Part shown: positions 13,700 through 21,363 of the stretch, piece after piece
How the letters are laid out: the number at the start of each line of letters is the position of its first letter
Numbering within the stretch: position 1 is the stretch's first letter
NCBI RefSeq assembly: GCF_014205795.1
Contig: NZ_JACHCN010000018.1
Span: 24,088-88,087, forward strand
Length of the DNA stretch: 64,000 nucleotides
Source of the DNA: Rhodanobacter sp. MP7CTX1
Lineage (GTDB): Bacteria > Pseudomonadota > Gammaproteobacteria > Xanthomonadales > Rhodanobacteraceae
Direction of reading: 5' to 3'
Translations under genes and position numbers: made by a program
The notes under the pieces: model-generated
The model's input: only the letters and a program-made list of their open reading frames with translations
Told to the model about the DNA's origin: nothing
Databases searched by the model: none

Positions 13700-14266
13700 C
13701 TAGCGCTGATAAAGCGCAAAATGCACCTCGCCGGCGTGGCCTTCGCGGTGCAATCGCCAGTTCAACGGCAACGCCGGCGCGCTGGCGCGCGACGATTCCA
13801 CATAAATCCACGCCTGCGCGGACAGCCAGCCGCCCTGTTCCAGCTGCTGCGCCAGCGTCGTCCACAGACCCAGGGTAAACGGCGGATCGAGAAACACCAG
13901 ATCCTGCGGCTGCGGCACCCCTTGCAGAAACAATCCCGCTTCAGCCGCCGCAACCTGGCCACCGGTCGTCTTGAGCCGCTCGAGATTGGCGCGCAACGCC
14001 TGCACCGCGTGCGCATCGCGTTCGACGAATTGCACGCTGGCGGCACCGCGTGACAGTGCCTCGATGCCAAGCGCACCGGTACCCGCGCACAAATCAAGGC
14101 AGCGCGCACCGGCGATAACCGGTGCCAGCCAGTTGAACAGCGTTTCGCGCACCCGTTCGGCGGTGGGCCGCAGGCCCGGCAGATCAGGAACGTTGAGACG
14201 CGAATTGCGCAAAGTGCCGCCGATGATGCGGATGCGCCCGGGTGCCGCGGCGTGTCGATCGCTCAT
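13700..14266 (-). CDS. rsmD: 16S rRNA (guanine966-N2)-methyltransferase
   Basis: A 188-residue SAM-dependent methyltransferase that modifies G966 of 16S rRNA. RIIGGTLRNSRLNVP and LRPTAERVRETLFNWL are the RsmD N-terminal signature; CLDLCAGTGALGIEALSRGA is the SAM-binding motif I, and LVFLDPPF is the catalytic DPPF motif. The start is ATG 14266 (three codons inside the open frame). It is divergent from ftsY (87 bp between starts), a very common bacterial arrangement, and precedes coaD on the same strand. Confidence 0.94.
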   Translation of the reverse strand: MSDRHAAAPGRIRIIGGTLRNSRLNVPDLPGLRPTAERVRETLFNWLAPVIAGARCLDLCAGTGALGIEALSRGAASVQFVERDAHAVQALRANLERLKTTGGQVAAAEAGLFLQGVPQPQDLVFLDPPFTLGLWTTLAQQLEQGGWLSAQAWIYVESSRASAPALPLNWRLHREGHAGEVHFALYQR

Positions 14267-14352
14267 GCGCGCCACCGTGGCGCCGGGCTCTCACGGGGCG
14301 GTACAGGTTGGAGTGTTAGCATGCCGCCCATTGTCTTTGAATCACAGCCGCA

Positions 14353-15519
14353 ATGCTCAAGTTCTGGAAGAAGAAACCCGCCGAAACGAGTTCGGAGCAA
14401 CCCGCCACCGTCACGGCGCCACTCGACGCTGCAGCGACGGATAGCGCCGACCCGGTGTTGAACGAGGCGCTGGTGCAAGTCCCCTCGCCTGCCCACACGC
14501 ACACCGACAGCAAGCCCCTGGCCGGCCCACTCGGTAGCAATGCGGCAACCACCGAAGTTACGGCAGCAGCGGAGGCCCCCGTAGCGCCGAAGCGAAGCTG
14601 GCGCGACCGGCTGTCCGGCAACGCGTTCGCGCGCGGCCTGGCCACGCTGTTCGTGCGTCACCCCAAGCTCGACGACGATCTGCTCGACGAGCTGGAAACC
14701 ACCCTGATCACCGCTGACGTCGGCATCGAGGCCAGTACCGAACTGGTCGAAGACCTGCGCAAACGCATGCACAAGCGCGAGTTTGCCGATGCGCCGGCGC
14801 TGCTCGCCGCCCTGCGCAAATCGCTGGTTGCCCTGCTCAAGCCGGTCGAGAAGCCGCTGGATATCCGCGGTCACCACCCGTTCGTGGTGCTCACCGTCGG
14901 CATCAACGGCGCTGGCAAGACCACCACCATTGGTAAATTGGCCCGCCGCTGGCGCGACGAGCATCACGCGGTGATGCTTGCCGCCGGCGACACCTTCCGC
15001 GCCGCCGCAGTAGAGCAGCTGAAAACCTGGGGCGAGCGCAACCAGGTCCCGGTGATTTCGCAAGGCCAGGACGCCGATTCGGCCAGCGTGATCTTCGATG
15101 CGCTGCAAGCCGCACGCTCGCGCAACATCGACGTGCTGATCGCCGACACCGCGGGCCGACTGCACACGCAGGGCGGTCTGATGGATGAGCTGGGCAAGAT
15201 TGCCCGCGTCCTGAAGAAGCTGGACGTCAACGCGCCGCACGAAGTGCTGATGGTGATCGACGGCACCACCGGCCAGAACGCCGTGAGCCAAGTACGCCAG
15301 TTCCGCCAGATCGTCGGCGTCACCGGCCTGGTCGTGACCAAGCTGGACGGCACCGCCAAGGGTGGCGTGGTGTTTGCGCTGGCGCGCGAATTCGGCTTGC
15401 CGATCCGCTATGTCGGTCTGGGCGAAACCGCCACCGACCTGCGCGTGTTCGAGGCCGAAGCATTTGTCGACGGCCTGCTGCCTGCGAACCTCGGCCGCAA
15501 TGAACCCAGCCATGATTGA
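14353..15519 (+). CDS. ftsY: Signal recognition particle receptor FtsY
   Basis: A 388-residue SRP receptor GTPase that brings ribosome-nascent chain complexes to the Sec translocon. An acidic/alanine-rich A domain (about 1-85) precedes the N-domain and the G-domain. GTPase motifs are complete: GINGAGKTTTIGKLA (G1), DTFRAAAVEQL, DTAGRLHTQGGLMDEL (G3) and TKLDGTAKGG (G4). It begins MLKFWKKK, a short basic lead. Divergent from rsmD; the AsmA-like and mutY genes follow on the same strand. Confidence 0.97.
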   Translation: MLKFWKKKPAETSSEQPATVTAPLDAAATDSADPVLNEALVQVPSPAHTHTDSKPLAGPLGSNAATTEVTAAAEAPVAPKRSWRDRLSGNAFARGLATLFVRHPKLDDDLLDELETTLITADVGIEASTELVEDLRKRMHKREFADAPALLAALRKSLVALLKPVEKPLDIRGHHPFVVLTVGINGAGKTTTIGKLARRWRDEHHAVMLAAGDTFRAAAVEQLKTWGERNQVPVISQGQDADSASVIFDALQAARSRNIDVLIADTAGRLHTQGGLMDELGKIARVLKKLDVNAPHEVLMVIDGTTGQNAVSQVRQFRQIVGVTGLVVTKLDGTAKGGVVFALAREFGLPIRYVGLGETATDLRVFEAEAFVDGLLPANLGRNEPSHD

Positions 15520-15544
15520 ACCCCGGCCGGCGCGAGGCTGAACG

Positions 15545-16609
15545 ATGGCGCGTCGGTTGCGACTGATCCTGCTCGTGCTTGGCGGCCTCGTGATGGCGGC
15601 TGTGCTGGTCGCCGTTGTCGCGGCCGATCTTCTCCTGCAGCCCGATCGCTTCACCGCCATGCTGCAAACGCAGGCGCGCGCCGCCGGGCTTGAACTGCAC
15701 CTGGCCAACCCGGCCACGCCGACCTTGTTTCCGCGCCCGGCGCTGGATCTGTACGGCATCACCATCAGCGCACAGGATGCCAACGCGCCGATCCTGCTCG
15801 CTGCACGCGGCCGTCTGGCGTTGCCATGGCGCACGCTGTTCGGTGGCCCGACCGTCATCACGCAACTGCAGATCGATGCGCCCAGGGTGGATCTGGACGC
15901 GCTGCAGGCATGGCTTGCCGGGTTGCCCGCGCGGCCGGAAGGCAGCGCGCCCAACATCCCGCGCATCGACACCGGCGTCAGCATCGAGCGTGGCAGCGTG
16001 GTGCGTGGCAATAAAGTGCTGCTCGACAATGTCGCCCTCGAAGCCGGCAGCCTTATCTCGGGTCAGACGTTTCTGCTGCACATGTCGGCTACCAGCGCCG
16101 CCGGTACGCCGCTTCAATTGCAGCTGTCCGCCATTCCGCGCATCCAGGGCAATACCTTGCAACTGGACAACATCGCGCTGCAGCTGTCACAGGGCACGAC
16201 GCTGACACTTCAACTGACCGGCAACGCGCACTGGCACGCCGAAGCTGACGTGTCGGCAAACCTCGCCGGCAGGCTCGAACAGGCCAAGGCCGGCCAATAC
16301 GGCATCTCGCTGGTTTTGACGCCGGCCGATGAAAACAATCCTCTATTGCTCGCGCTGAAGCTGGACGGCCCGGACAATCACGCCGATATGCGCCTGCCAC
16401 CGCTGGCATTGGCGCATTGGTGGAGCCAGCTCGGCGACAAGCAGGGATCACCGCTTACGCTGCCGCCGGCCAGCGGCCATCTTGAAGCCGCAAAAATCGA
16501 GACCGACGACATCAGCATCGAAGGATTCACTCTGCAGGCCGGCGATGATGTGCCCGCCGCCAGCAGCACCGCCGCGCCAGCCAAACCCGCCGCCAGCAAG
16601 AACCCATGA
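15545..16609 (+). CDS. AsmA-like envelope protein
   Basis: A 354-residue protein with an N-terminal membrane anchor (LILLVLGGLVMAAVLVAVVAADLLL) and a long beta-rich periplasmic domain. The beginning of the domain (LHLANPATPTLFPRPALDLYGITIS and a following WRTLFGGPTVITQLQIDAPRVDL) matches the N-terminal part of AsmA proteins, which relate to bridge-like lipid transporters, though at 354 residues it is shorter than E. coli AsmA. The end is an Ala/Pro-rich tail. Its TGA overlaps the ATG of mutY by four bases. Function here is inferred only from the fold resemblance. Confidence 0.72.
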   Translation: MARRLRLILLVLGGLVMAAVLVAVVAADLLLQPDRFTAMLQTQARAAGLELHLANPATPTLFPRPALDLYGITISAQDANAPILLAARGRLALPWRTLFGGPTVITQLQIDAPRVDLDALQAWLAGLPARPEGSAPNIPRIDTGVSIERGSVVRGNKVLLDNVALEAGSLISGQTFLLHMSATSAAGTPLQLQLSAIPRIQGNTLQLDNIALQLSQGTTLTLQLTGNAHWHAEADVSANLAGRLEQAKAGQYGISLVLTPADENNPLLLALKLDGPDNHADMRLPPLALAHWWSQLGDKQGSPLTLPPASGHLEAAKIETDDISIEGFTLQAGDDVPAASSTAAPAKPAASKNP

Positions 16610-17661
16610 CGGTAGCCACACGCCTGCTGCGCTGGTTCGACCAGCACGGTCGCAAAGATCTGCCATGGCAGCGCAGCACGGAGCCAGGCCGGCGCGATGC
16701 GTACCGCGTTTGGCTATCCGAAGTGATGCTGCAGCAGACCCAGGTTGCCACCGTCGTCGGCTATTTCGAGCGCTTCGTCAACGCGCTGCCGACTTTGCGT
16801 GATCTCGCCGCCGCCGACGAAGACACCGTGCTCGCGCTGTGGTCTGGCCTCGGCTACTACCGCCGCGCGCGCTTCCTGCACCGTGCCGCACAGCTCTGCG
16901 TCGCCCAGCATGGCGGCGAACTGCCGCGCGACTATGACGCGCTCAGCGCGTTACCGGGCATCGGCCGCTCCACCGCCGGCGCGATCCTGGCGCAGGCACA
17001 CGGCCTGCGCTTCGCGATCCTCGACGGCAACGTCAAGCGCGTACTCACCCGCTACCACGGCATCCATGGCCACCCCGGCCAGAGCGCAGTAGAGAAGCAG
17101 CTATGGCAGTACGCCGAAGCACACACGCCTAAGACACGAGTCGCCGACTACACCCAGGCCATCATGGATCTGGGCGCCACCGTCTGCGTGCGCTCGCGTC
17201 CGCGCTGCGAGAGCTGTCCGCTGGCCAGCGACTGCATCGCCCATCGCGACGACCTCACCGCGCAGCTACCCAGCCGCAAACCAGCCAAGCGCATCCCCAC
17301 CCGCGCCACCGTCATGCTGGTGCTGCGTGATGCACGCGGCCGCGTGCTGCTCGAGCGACGTGGCCCGCAAGGCGTGTGGTCGGGCCTGTGGAGTCTGCCC
17401 GAAGCAGCCGATCCCGACGCGGCGTGGCGCATCGCGCAGCAACATGCACGGATCGACGACGCGCAAACCCTCACGCCGTTCACCCACGTGTTCAGCCACT
17501 ATCGACTGCAGATCGAGCCACTGCTGTTCGACCGCGCGACAGCACAGCACGGCATCGCCGATAATCCGCACCTGCGCTGGTGCAGCGCCGACGAACTGAC
17601 CGCACTCGGCCTGCCCGCACCCGTGCGCAGTCTGTTGCTCCAGGTCAGCGACATCGACTGA
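16606..17661 (+). CDS. mutY: Adenine DNA glycosylase
   Basis: A 351-residue base-excision repair enzyme removing A mispaired with 8-oxoG. The helix-hairpin-helix and catalytic Asp are in LPGIGRSTAGAILAQAHGLRFAILDGNVKRVL; the [4Fe-4S] cluster is bound by CVRSRPRCESCPLASDC (Cx6Cx2Cx5C). The early SEVMLQQTQV motif holds the catalytic Glu. The C-terminal NUDIX-like domain (VMLVLRDARGRVLLERRG onward) recognises 8-oxoG. Translation is probably coupled to the AsmA-like gene; yggX follows at 69 bp, the usual MutY-YggX neighbourhood. Confidence 0.97.
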   Translation: MTVATRLLRWFDQHGRKDLPWQRSTEPGRRDAYRVWLSEVMLQQTQVATVVGYFERFVNALPTLRDLAAADEDTVLALWSGLGYYRRARFLHRAAQLCVAQHGGELPRDYDALSALPGIGRSTAGAILAQAHGLRFAILDGNVKRVLTRYHGIHGHPGQSAVEKQLWQYAEAHTPKTRVADYTQAIMDLGATVCVRSRPRCESCPLASDCIAHRDDLTAQLPSRKPAKRIPTRATVMLVLRDARGRVLLERRGPQGVWSGLWSLPEAADPDAAWRIAQQHARIDDAQTLTPFTHVFSHYRLQIEPLLFDRATAQHGIADNPHLRWCSADELTALGLPAPVRSLLLQVSDID

Positions 17662-17730
17662 CCCGAACACCGCAACCAGCCTCTTCACCCTGGCCGCTCC
17701 CCAAAGGCAGCGCCGACAAGGAACGAAACC

Positions 17731-18009
17731 ATGAGTCGCACCATCCATTGCAGCAAACTTGGCACCGACGCCGAAGGCCTGGATTTCGCCCCCTGGCCCG
17801 GCCCACTCGGCCAGCGCATCTACGCCGAAATTTCCAAGCCCGCATGGCAGCAATGGCTGGCCCACCAGACCATGCTGATCAACGAAAATCGCCTCAACCC
17901 GCTAGACCCGAAAGCCCGCCAGTTCCTCAGCGCCGAGATGGAGAAATTCCTGTTCGGCGGCGACGCGGAAAAGCCCGCCGGCTACGTCGCACCCGACACC
18001 GAGTCTTGA
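17731..18009 (+). CDS. yggX: Probable Fe(2+)-trafficking protein
   Basis: A 92-residue YggX-family protein: [19 protein letters not shown] contains the conserved Cys, followed by [34 protein letters not shown], nearly the full family signature. YggX protects Fe-S clusters from oxidation and is usually found beside mutY, as here. Its stop codon is inside the -35 hexamer of the tRNA-Phe promoter, so the two are tightly packed. Confidence 0.95.
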   Translation: MSRTIHCSKLGTDAEGLDFAPWPGPLGQRIYAEISKPAWQQWLAHQTMLINENRLNPLDPKARQFLSAEMEKFLFGGDAEKPAGYVAPDTES

Positions 18010-18034
18010 CGAAAACCCGCGTATTAGGTTTAAT
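18006..18034 (+). promoter_or_regulatory. Sigma70-type promoter of tRNA-Phe
   Basis: TTGACG (18006-18011), 17-bp spacer, TTTAAT (18029-18034), followed by a GC-rich discriminator (GCGCGG), typical of stringently controlled stable-RNA promoters. It lies about 47 bp before the mature tRNA start and overlaps the yggX stop codon. Confidence 0.7.
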
Positions 18035-18080
18035 GCGCGGCTCCACGTGACACCAGCAACCCTCGCGGTTGCCCAATTCT

Positions 18081-18156
18081 GGCCGGGTAGCTCAGTTGGT
18101 AGAGCAGGGGATTGAAAATCCCCGTGTCGGCGGTTCGATTCCGTCCCCGGCCACCA
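18081..18156 (+). tRNA. tRNA-Phe(GAA)
   Basis: A 76-nt cloverleaf including an encoded CCA end. Acceptor arms GGCCGGG and CCCGGCC pair fully; the D-loop region is GCTCAGTTGGTAGAGC; the anticodon arm is GGGGA-TTGAAAA-TCCCC with anticodon GAA; the T-arm contains GGTTCGATTCC. The discriminator is A. The sequence just downstream is where the accessory region begins. Confidence 0.98.
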
Positions 18157-18173
18157 TGTAAAGCAACGACTTA

Positions 18174-18199
18174 GGCCATCCTCACCGGATGGCCTTTTT
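18174..18199 (+). terminator. Rho-independent terminator after tRNA-Phe
   Basis: GGCCATCC and GGATGGCC form a perfect 8-bp stem with a five-base loop (TCACC), followed directly by TTTTT. It is 17 bases after the CCA end of tRNA-Phe. Confidence 0.88.
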
Positions 18200-18713
18200 C
18201 GTTGTGTAAGTCCTATGTAAGGCTGGCGCGCGCTTGCCGGCGAAGGAAGAAATGGGACGTTCGCCGCCAGACGTTGGCTGACCGCTTCGCATCCGCGAGG
18301 CTCGCAGGCAGTCCGCCATTGACTTCGGGTAGAAACCGGTCCAGCGTTCCGGTCAAGTGAGCAAGCCATCAGGTAAGATGGCAAACGGCCACAGCAGCAC
18401 GGCATCACGGCTAACGCAGCAAACGGCACCGCTGGACCACCACCAGCATAGCCAAACGCTCTAGACAGCCACACGCCCCAAGCGCCACGGCCCCACGCCC
18501 CACAGTCCGGAGCCGCTCACACTCGTGGCAAGGTATGGCGAGGCATGGGCCGCAAAAACGGCAGGAAAAGGCAACCTTCTGGGTTGCCTTTTTTTTGCCC
18601 GGTTCGCCTCCCGCCTTCTGACAAATGGGTCTCATGCGTCACACCGTCACACGCCCGGCTTCGCACGCTCGTCGACCGCAGGCACAATGGGTGAAATAAG
18701 TCAGGGGCAAGCT
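18200..18713. other. Non-coding stretch after tRNA-Phe with an orphan terminator
   Basis: No convincing gene was found. It contains a second strong terminator-like hairpin at 18566-18596 (AAAAGGCAACC / GGTTGCCTTTT, 11 bp, loop TTCTG, then T's) with no gene recognised upstream of it, and at 18658-18691 a 34-bp sequence repeated (31/34) at 32274-32307. The orphan terminator suggests remnants of a deleted gene next to the tRNA. Confidence 0.6.
18566..18596 (+). terminator. Orphan Rho-independent terminator
   Basis: An 11-bp perfect stem (18566-18576 with 18582-18592), loop of five and a T-run ending at 18596. Because the 5' side carries A's, it could work in both directions. No real gene ends just upstream of it on either strand. 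Confidence 0.75.
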
Positions 18714-19472
18714 ATGCGGCGAATAAGTGGATGGCTCAGAAAGGCGCGCCCGTGGCTTCCCTACGCTGTTGCCGTGATTGTGCCCGTCGGTGTCGCTGTT
18801 CTGACCTGGATTTTGATCAAGCCCGTCGAAGGGAAGGATGTAGCCGGGTGGCTGTTCCCAATACTGAGCACATTCGTAGGCGCGTTCTTGGTTTTCCGCC
18901 TGCAAGAGGGAAAGGACCGGAAAAAAGAACGCGATCAACAGATCAACGAAGTGAATAGGGCGCTTCTGACATTAGCCACGCAGTACAACCACCTTAGCAA
19001 CTACGAGCGCAACTTACTCTCGCTTTATACCAGTCGGGTTGCGCGCTTGATCGGCCTTTCCGCCATCGGGCTAGGAACTCGGTTCGACGCAAGAATCGAA
19101 ACCGAGAAACTGATGTTTCTCACGTACAGCGGTCAGGCCAAACTCCTGGGTGAACTGTCGGTGGAACAGGAGAGGTTTGATTCGTGCAGGGAAGTCGTAG
19201 CCGCTCGGTGTCAACTATTGCTCGGCGAAGTGCATCACCTGATCGAGAAGGCCGGTATTAATGGACAGCCCCGGTCGGAAGAGATCTTACGTAAAGCTCT
19301 CGGGGAACGTGTTTTTGGTTCGCTCGACTCGGCCTCGGAACAGGTCTATTACCACGTCCCAGCTACCGTCAAGAGCCTTCTTGAAGCTTCAAAAAGGCTG
19401 CATGCGCTTGCCGAAATTATGTTTCCAGAGGCTACGTTCATCGCTGTAATTCCGCCCAAAGCTCAGGCTTAG
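18714..19472 (+). CDS. Membrane-anchored protein of unknown function
   Basis: A 252-residue protein. I use ATG 18714, preceded by CAGGGGCAAGCT; the open frame extends upstream but crosses the orphan terminator. It has two membrane helices near the N-terminus (WLPYAVAVIVPVGVAVLTWILI and GWLFPILSTFVGAFLVFRL), then a long helical cytosolic part with a charged, coiled-coil-like stretch (EGKDRKKERDQQINEVNRALL). No domain is recognised. GC is visibly lower than in the flanking core genes. It is the first gene of the accessory region and is followed by another orphan at 41 bp, possibly one operon. Confidence 0.65.
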   Translation: MRRISGWLRKARPWLPYAVAVIVPVGVAVLTWILIKPVEGKDVAGWLFPILSTFVGAFLVFRLQEGKDRKKERDQQINEVNRALLTLATQYNHLSNYERNLLSLYTSRVARLIGLSAIGLGTRFDARIETEKLMFLTYSGQAKLLGELSVEQERFDSCREVVAARCQLLLGEVHHLIEKAGINGQPRSEEILRKALGERVFGSLDSASEQVYYHVPATVKSLLEASKRLHALAEIMFPEATFIAVIPPKAQA

Positions 19473-19512
19473 AGTGCGGGCTTGGTAAGCGTTTGCAAAA
19501 CAGGGGAAATAT

Positions 19513-20091
19513 ATGGTTACCGATTCGACCGCGAAGGCCCGCAACTGGTGGAAATTCGCTTTCTTTGTTGCGCTCGTTGCATTCGAAGTGGCGCGAGAAG
19601 AGGTCATCGTTCAGGCCCACGAGCCGTCTACTGGGAACCTGTTCGACATGCAATCCAATGGGAACATGGTAAGCGCCGAGGGCCAGTGGTTTCGTAGCGA
19701 CTCGGGGTCGCCTTTGGTTTCCAATGCCACCGCGATTCAGTGCGAAAAGGACACCAAGACCTGTATTGAAGCCCAGACCACGCTGTTGAACTACGATGTT
19801 CGAACTGCCTACGCGTCGATCAGCGTGTATGACATCACCGAGTTCACGGATACTTCCGTGACGTATGAGAATGATTCCGCAATCTGCGCTACTTATCGCG
19901 TGCACATCGACTTGGCGCAGAAGCGCGTGACGGCGTCCACGGACCTAAAACAAACCTCTGAAAAAGTATGCGCGAAGATTGAAGCTCACATCCCAATGGA
20001 ATTGAGCGACTCCATTCGGCGGCAGCAAAGCAATGGCCCGTGGATGGAAGGTCACTTCCTTCCCCTGTTGCGTTTGATAAGACATCAGTAA
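19513..20091 (+). CDS. Secreted or membrane-anchored protein of unknown function
   Basis: A 192-residue protein with a short basic N-terminus and one hydrophobic segment (WWKFAFFVALVAFEVA) that may be a signal anchor. The rest is polar with four cysteines (AIQCEKDTKTC, ICATY, KVCAKI) that could form disulfides, fitting an extracytoplasmic location. An AGGGGA ribosome site lies before ATG 19513. No family recognised. It follows the membrane protein ending at 19472 on the same strand, so they may work together; base use is like that gene and less GC-rich than the core. Confidence 0.65.
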   Translation: MVTDSTAKARNWWKFAFFVALVAFEVAREEVIVQAHEPSTGNLFDMQSNGNMVSAEGQWFRSDSGSPLVSNATAIQCEKDTKTCIEAQTTLLNYDVRTAYASISVYDITEFTDTSVTYENDSAICATYRVHIDLAQKRVTASTDLKQTSEKVCAKIEAHIPMELSDSIRRQQSNGPWMEGHFLPLLRLIRHQ

Positions 20092-20161
20092 ACAAAACGG
20101 CCGACGCGCTCGCAAAAAAGACCGGGCACCCGCGCCGCTGCCCGGTCAAAGCCTCGGGCGA

Positions 20162-20335
20162 TCACATATCATCGAAAATGTTTTGCGCGGCTGGTGGACT
20201 CGCGCAGATGCGGGCGCCGTCGCTCGGCGTCAGTCCCAGCAAGGTCAGGCAGCGCTCAAAGCGGCGCAGCACCGGAAGCAATAGCTCGTTCGGGTTGTTG
20301 CGGAGGGTTTGCAACAAGACGGCAAGAAAGAGCCC
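20162..20335 (-). pseudogene. C-terminal fragment of an interrupted gene, possibly a P27-type phage terminase small subunit
   Basis: The reverse strand encodes about 57 residues, FLAVLLQTLRNNPNELLLPV onward to NIFDDM and a stop, with protein-like composition. The LGLTPSDGARI motif resembles the (E/L)FGLTPSxRxR signature near the C-terminus of P27 family phage terminase small subunits. The frame is cut at the left inverted repeat of the RAYT element (20336), and I found no matching N-terminal half beyond 21165. If right, this marks an old prophage remnant; the identification rests on one motif. Confidence 0.35.
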
Positions 20336-21165
20336 GGGGTCAGGTTCATTTTCCGCCAGGCTCAAGTCTACGGTTGCACGATTTTCTTTGGCCTCCCACG
20401 CTCCTGGATGGCGGCAACACGGTCGAGCTCCGCTTCGATCGCCTCCTGGAAACGCGTCGTTCCCAGCGCGCGTTGCTTTTGCACGTAAGAGCGAATCTCG
20501 TCTAAGCGGTCATCGCTGATGGCATCCAGGAACAGTTCGCGATAAGCCTTACACCTTTCTTCAGCGTTTGAGCCCAGCGACAGATATTCGGCGTGCGGCT
20601 CCACCAATCGATCATCCACTCCGCAGGCGTTGGCGTGGTAGCTGCTCCACGCATATCGCTCCGGGGTATCGACCATCGCCGCACGTACCGGATTCAATTC
20701 GATGTAGCGATAGCAAGTGAGCAGGTAACGCTCGCTATCGATCAGGCACGCTTTGAACCGTCCTTCCCACAGCGTACCTGTGCGATGGTAAGCCTGATTG
20801 AAGTAGGCCACGTAGCGCCGTCCCAGCCGCTGCATGACGTGCGAGATGGCACCGGCACCCTCCGGCGTCACCAGAAGATGTACGTGGTTGGTCATCAACA
20901 CATAGGCGTGTACACGGCAACTTGTCTGCTTTGATGCCTCACGCAACGACTCAAGATAGAAACGGTAGTCCTGCTCTTGCAAGAAGCACGGCTGCCGATT
21001 GTTGCCTCGCTGGATCACGTGTTGTGGCACGCCAGGCAGATCGAGACGGGGTTGACGTGCCATGGCGCCATCCTGGGCCGGAATGATGCGCCATCGTCGC
21101 AATCCTTACCGAGCTTTGCTGCCCTCCAACGCCCTCCCGGAGCGTCAGAAAATGAACCTGACCCC
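20336..21165. mobile_element. RAYT transposase unit bounded by perfect 18-bp inverted repeats
   Basis: GGGGTCAGGTTCATTTTC at 20336-20353 is the exact reverse complement of 21148-21165. The pair encloses only the RAYT gene (20368-21063) with short margins, giving an 830-bp unit. A decayed copy of the left end plus the 3' end of the gene occurs at 32105-32263. Confidence 0.75.
20368..21063 (-). CDS. REP-associated tyrosine transposase (RAYT, TnpA_REP)
   Basis: A 231-residue Y1-transposase-fold protein. PRLDLPGVPQHVIQRGNNRQP is the typical N-terminus; the HUH motif is TNHVHLLVTP (His60 and His62) and the candidate catalytic tyrosine is around residue 84 (GRRYVAYFN), followed by RTGTLWEGRFK and RYIELNPVRAAMV. 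RAYTs are single-copy domesticated-like relatives of IS200/IS605 transposases thought to process REP palindromes, and REP-like elements are present in this window. ATG 21063 matches the family start; the frame upstream is extraneous. Confidence 0.93.
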   Translation of the reverse strand: MARQPRLDLPGVPQHVIQRGNNRQPCFLQEQDYRFYLESLREASKQTSCRVHAYVLMTNHVHLLVTPEGAGAISHVMQRLGRRYVAYFNQAYHRTGTLWEGRFKACLIDSERYLLTCYRYIELNPVRAAMVDTPERYAWSSYHANACGVDDRLVEPHAEYLSLGSNAEERCKAYRELFLDAISDDRLDEIRSYVQKQRALGTTRFQEAIEAELDRVAAIQERGRPKKIVQP

Positions 21166-21174
21166 GACCCCGCT

Positions 21175-21237
21175 ATTTGCGCGAGAGTGAATTGACGATC
21201 GCCTGAATCCGGCCACGCACCCGAGAAGGCGTGCGAC
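21175..21237. repeat. 63-bp hairpin-containing repeat, copy 1
   Basis: This 63-bp segment matches 34197-34259 at about 54 of 63 positions. Both begin ATTTGCGCGAGAGT and contain CTGAATCCGGCCACGCACC. The right half can fold into a hairpin (CGCACCC...GGCGTGCG, with a bulge). It lies between the RAYT unit and the zinc-ribbon gene. Confidence 0.75.
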
Positions 21238-21363
21238 TTACTCTATATACCGATGCATCCCTACTGAGCGCGTGAAAGCGCCAACGCATAAGACGAGCTG
21301 AGCTATATTGCGGTCAGCGTGACTGGGGCACGCGTTAGCGAGAAAGCCAAAAGGAGAGGCACC

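Noticed and set aside
18157..18200. Search for a tRNA-Phe 3'-end direct repeat marking an island end
   Set aside because: No convincing second copy of the tRNA 3' end was noticed within the window; this was not an exhaustive search.
17902..18474. Minus-strand open frame of about 190 codons
   Set aside because: It runs across tRNA-Phe on the wrong strand; the GTESNRRHGDFQSPALPTEL string is the well-known false translation of a tRNA gene.
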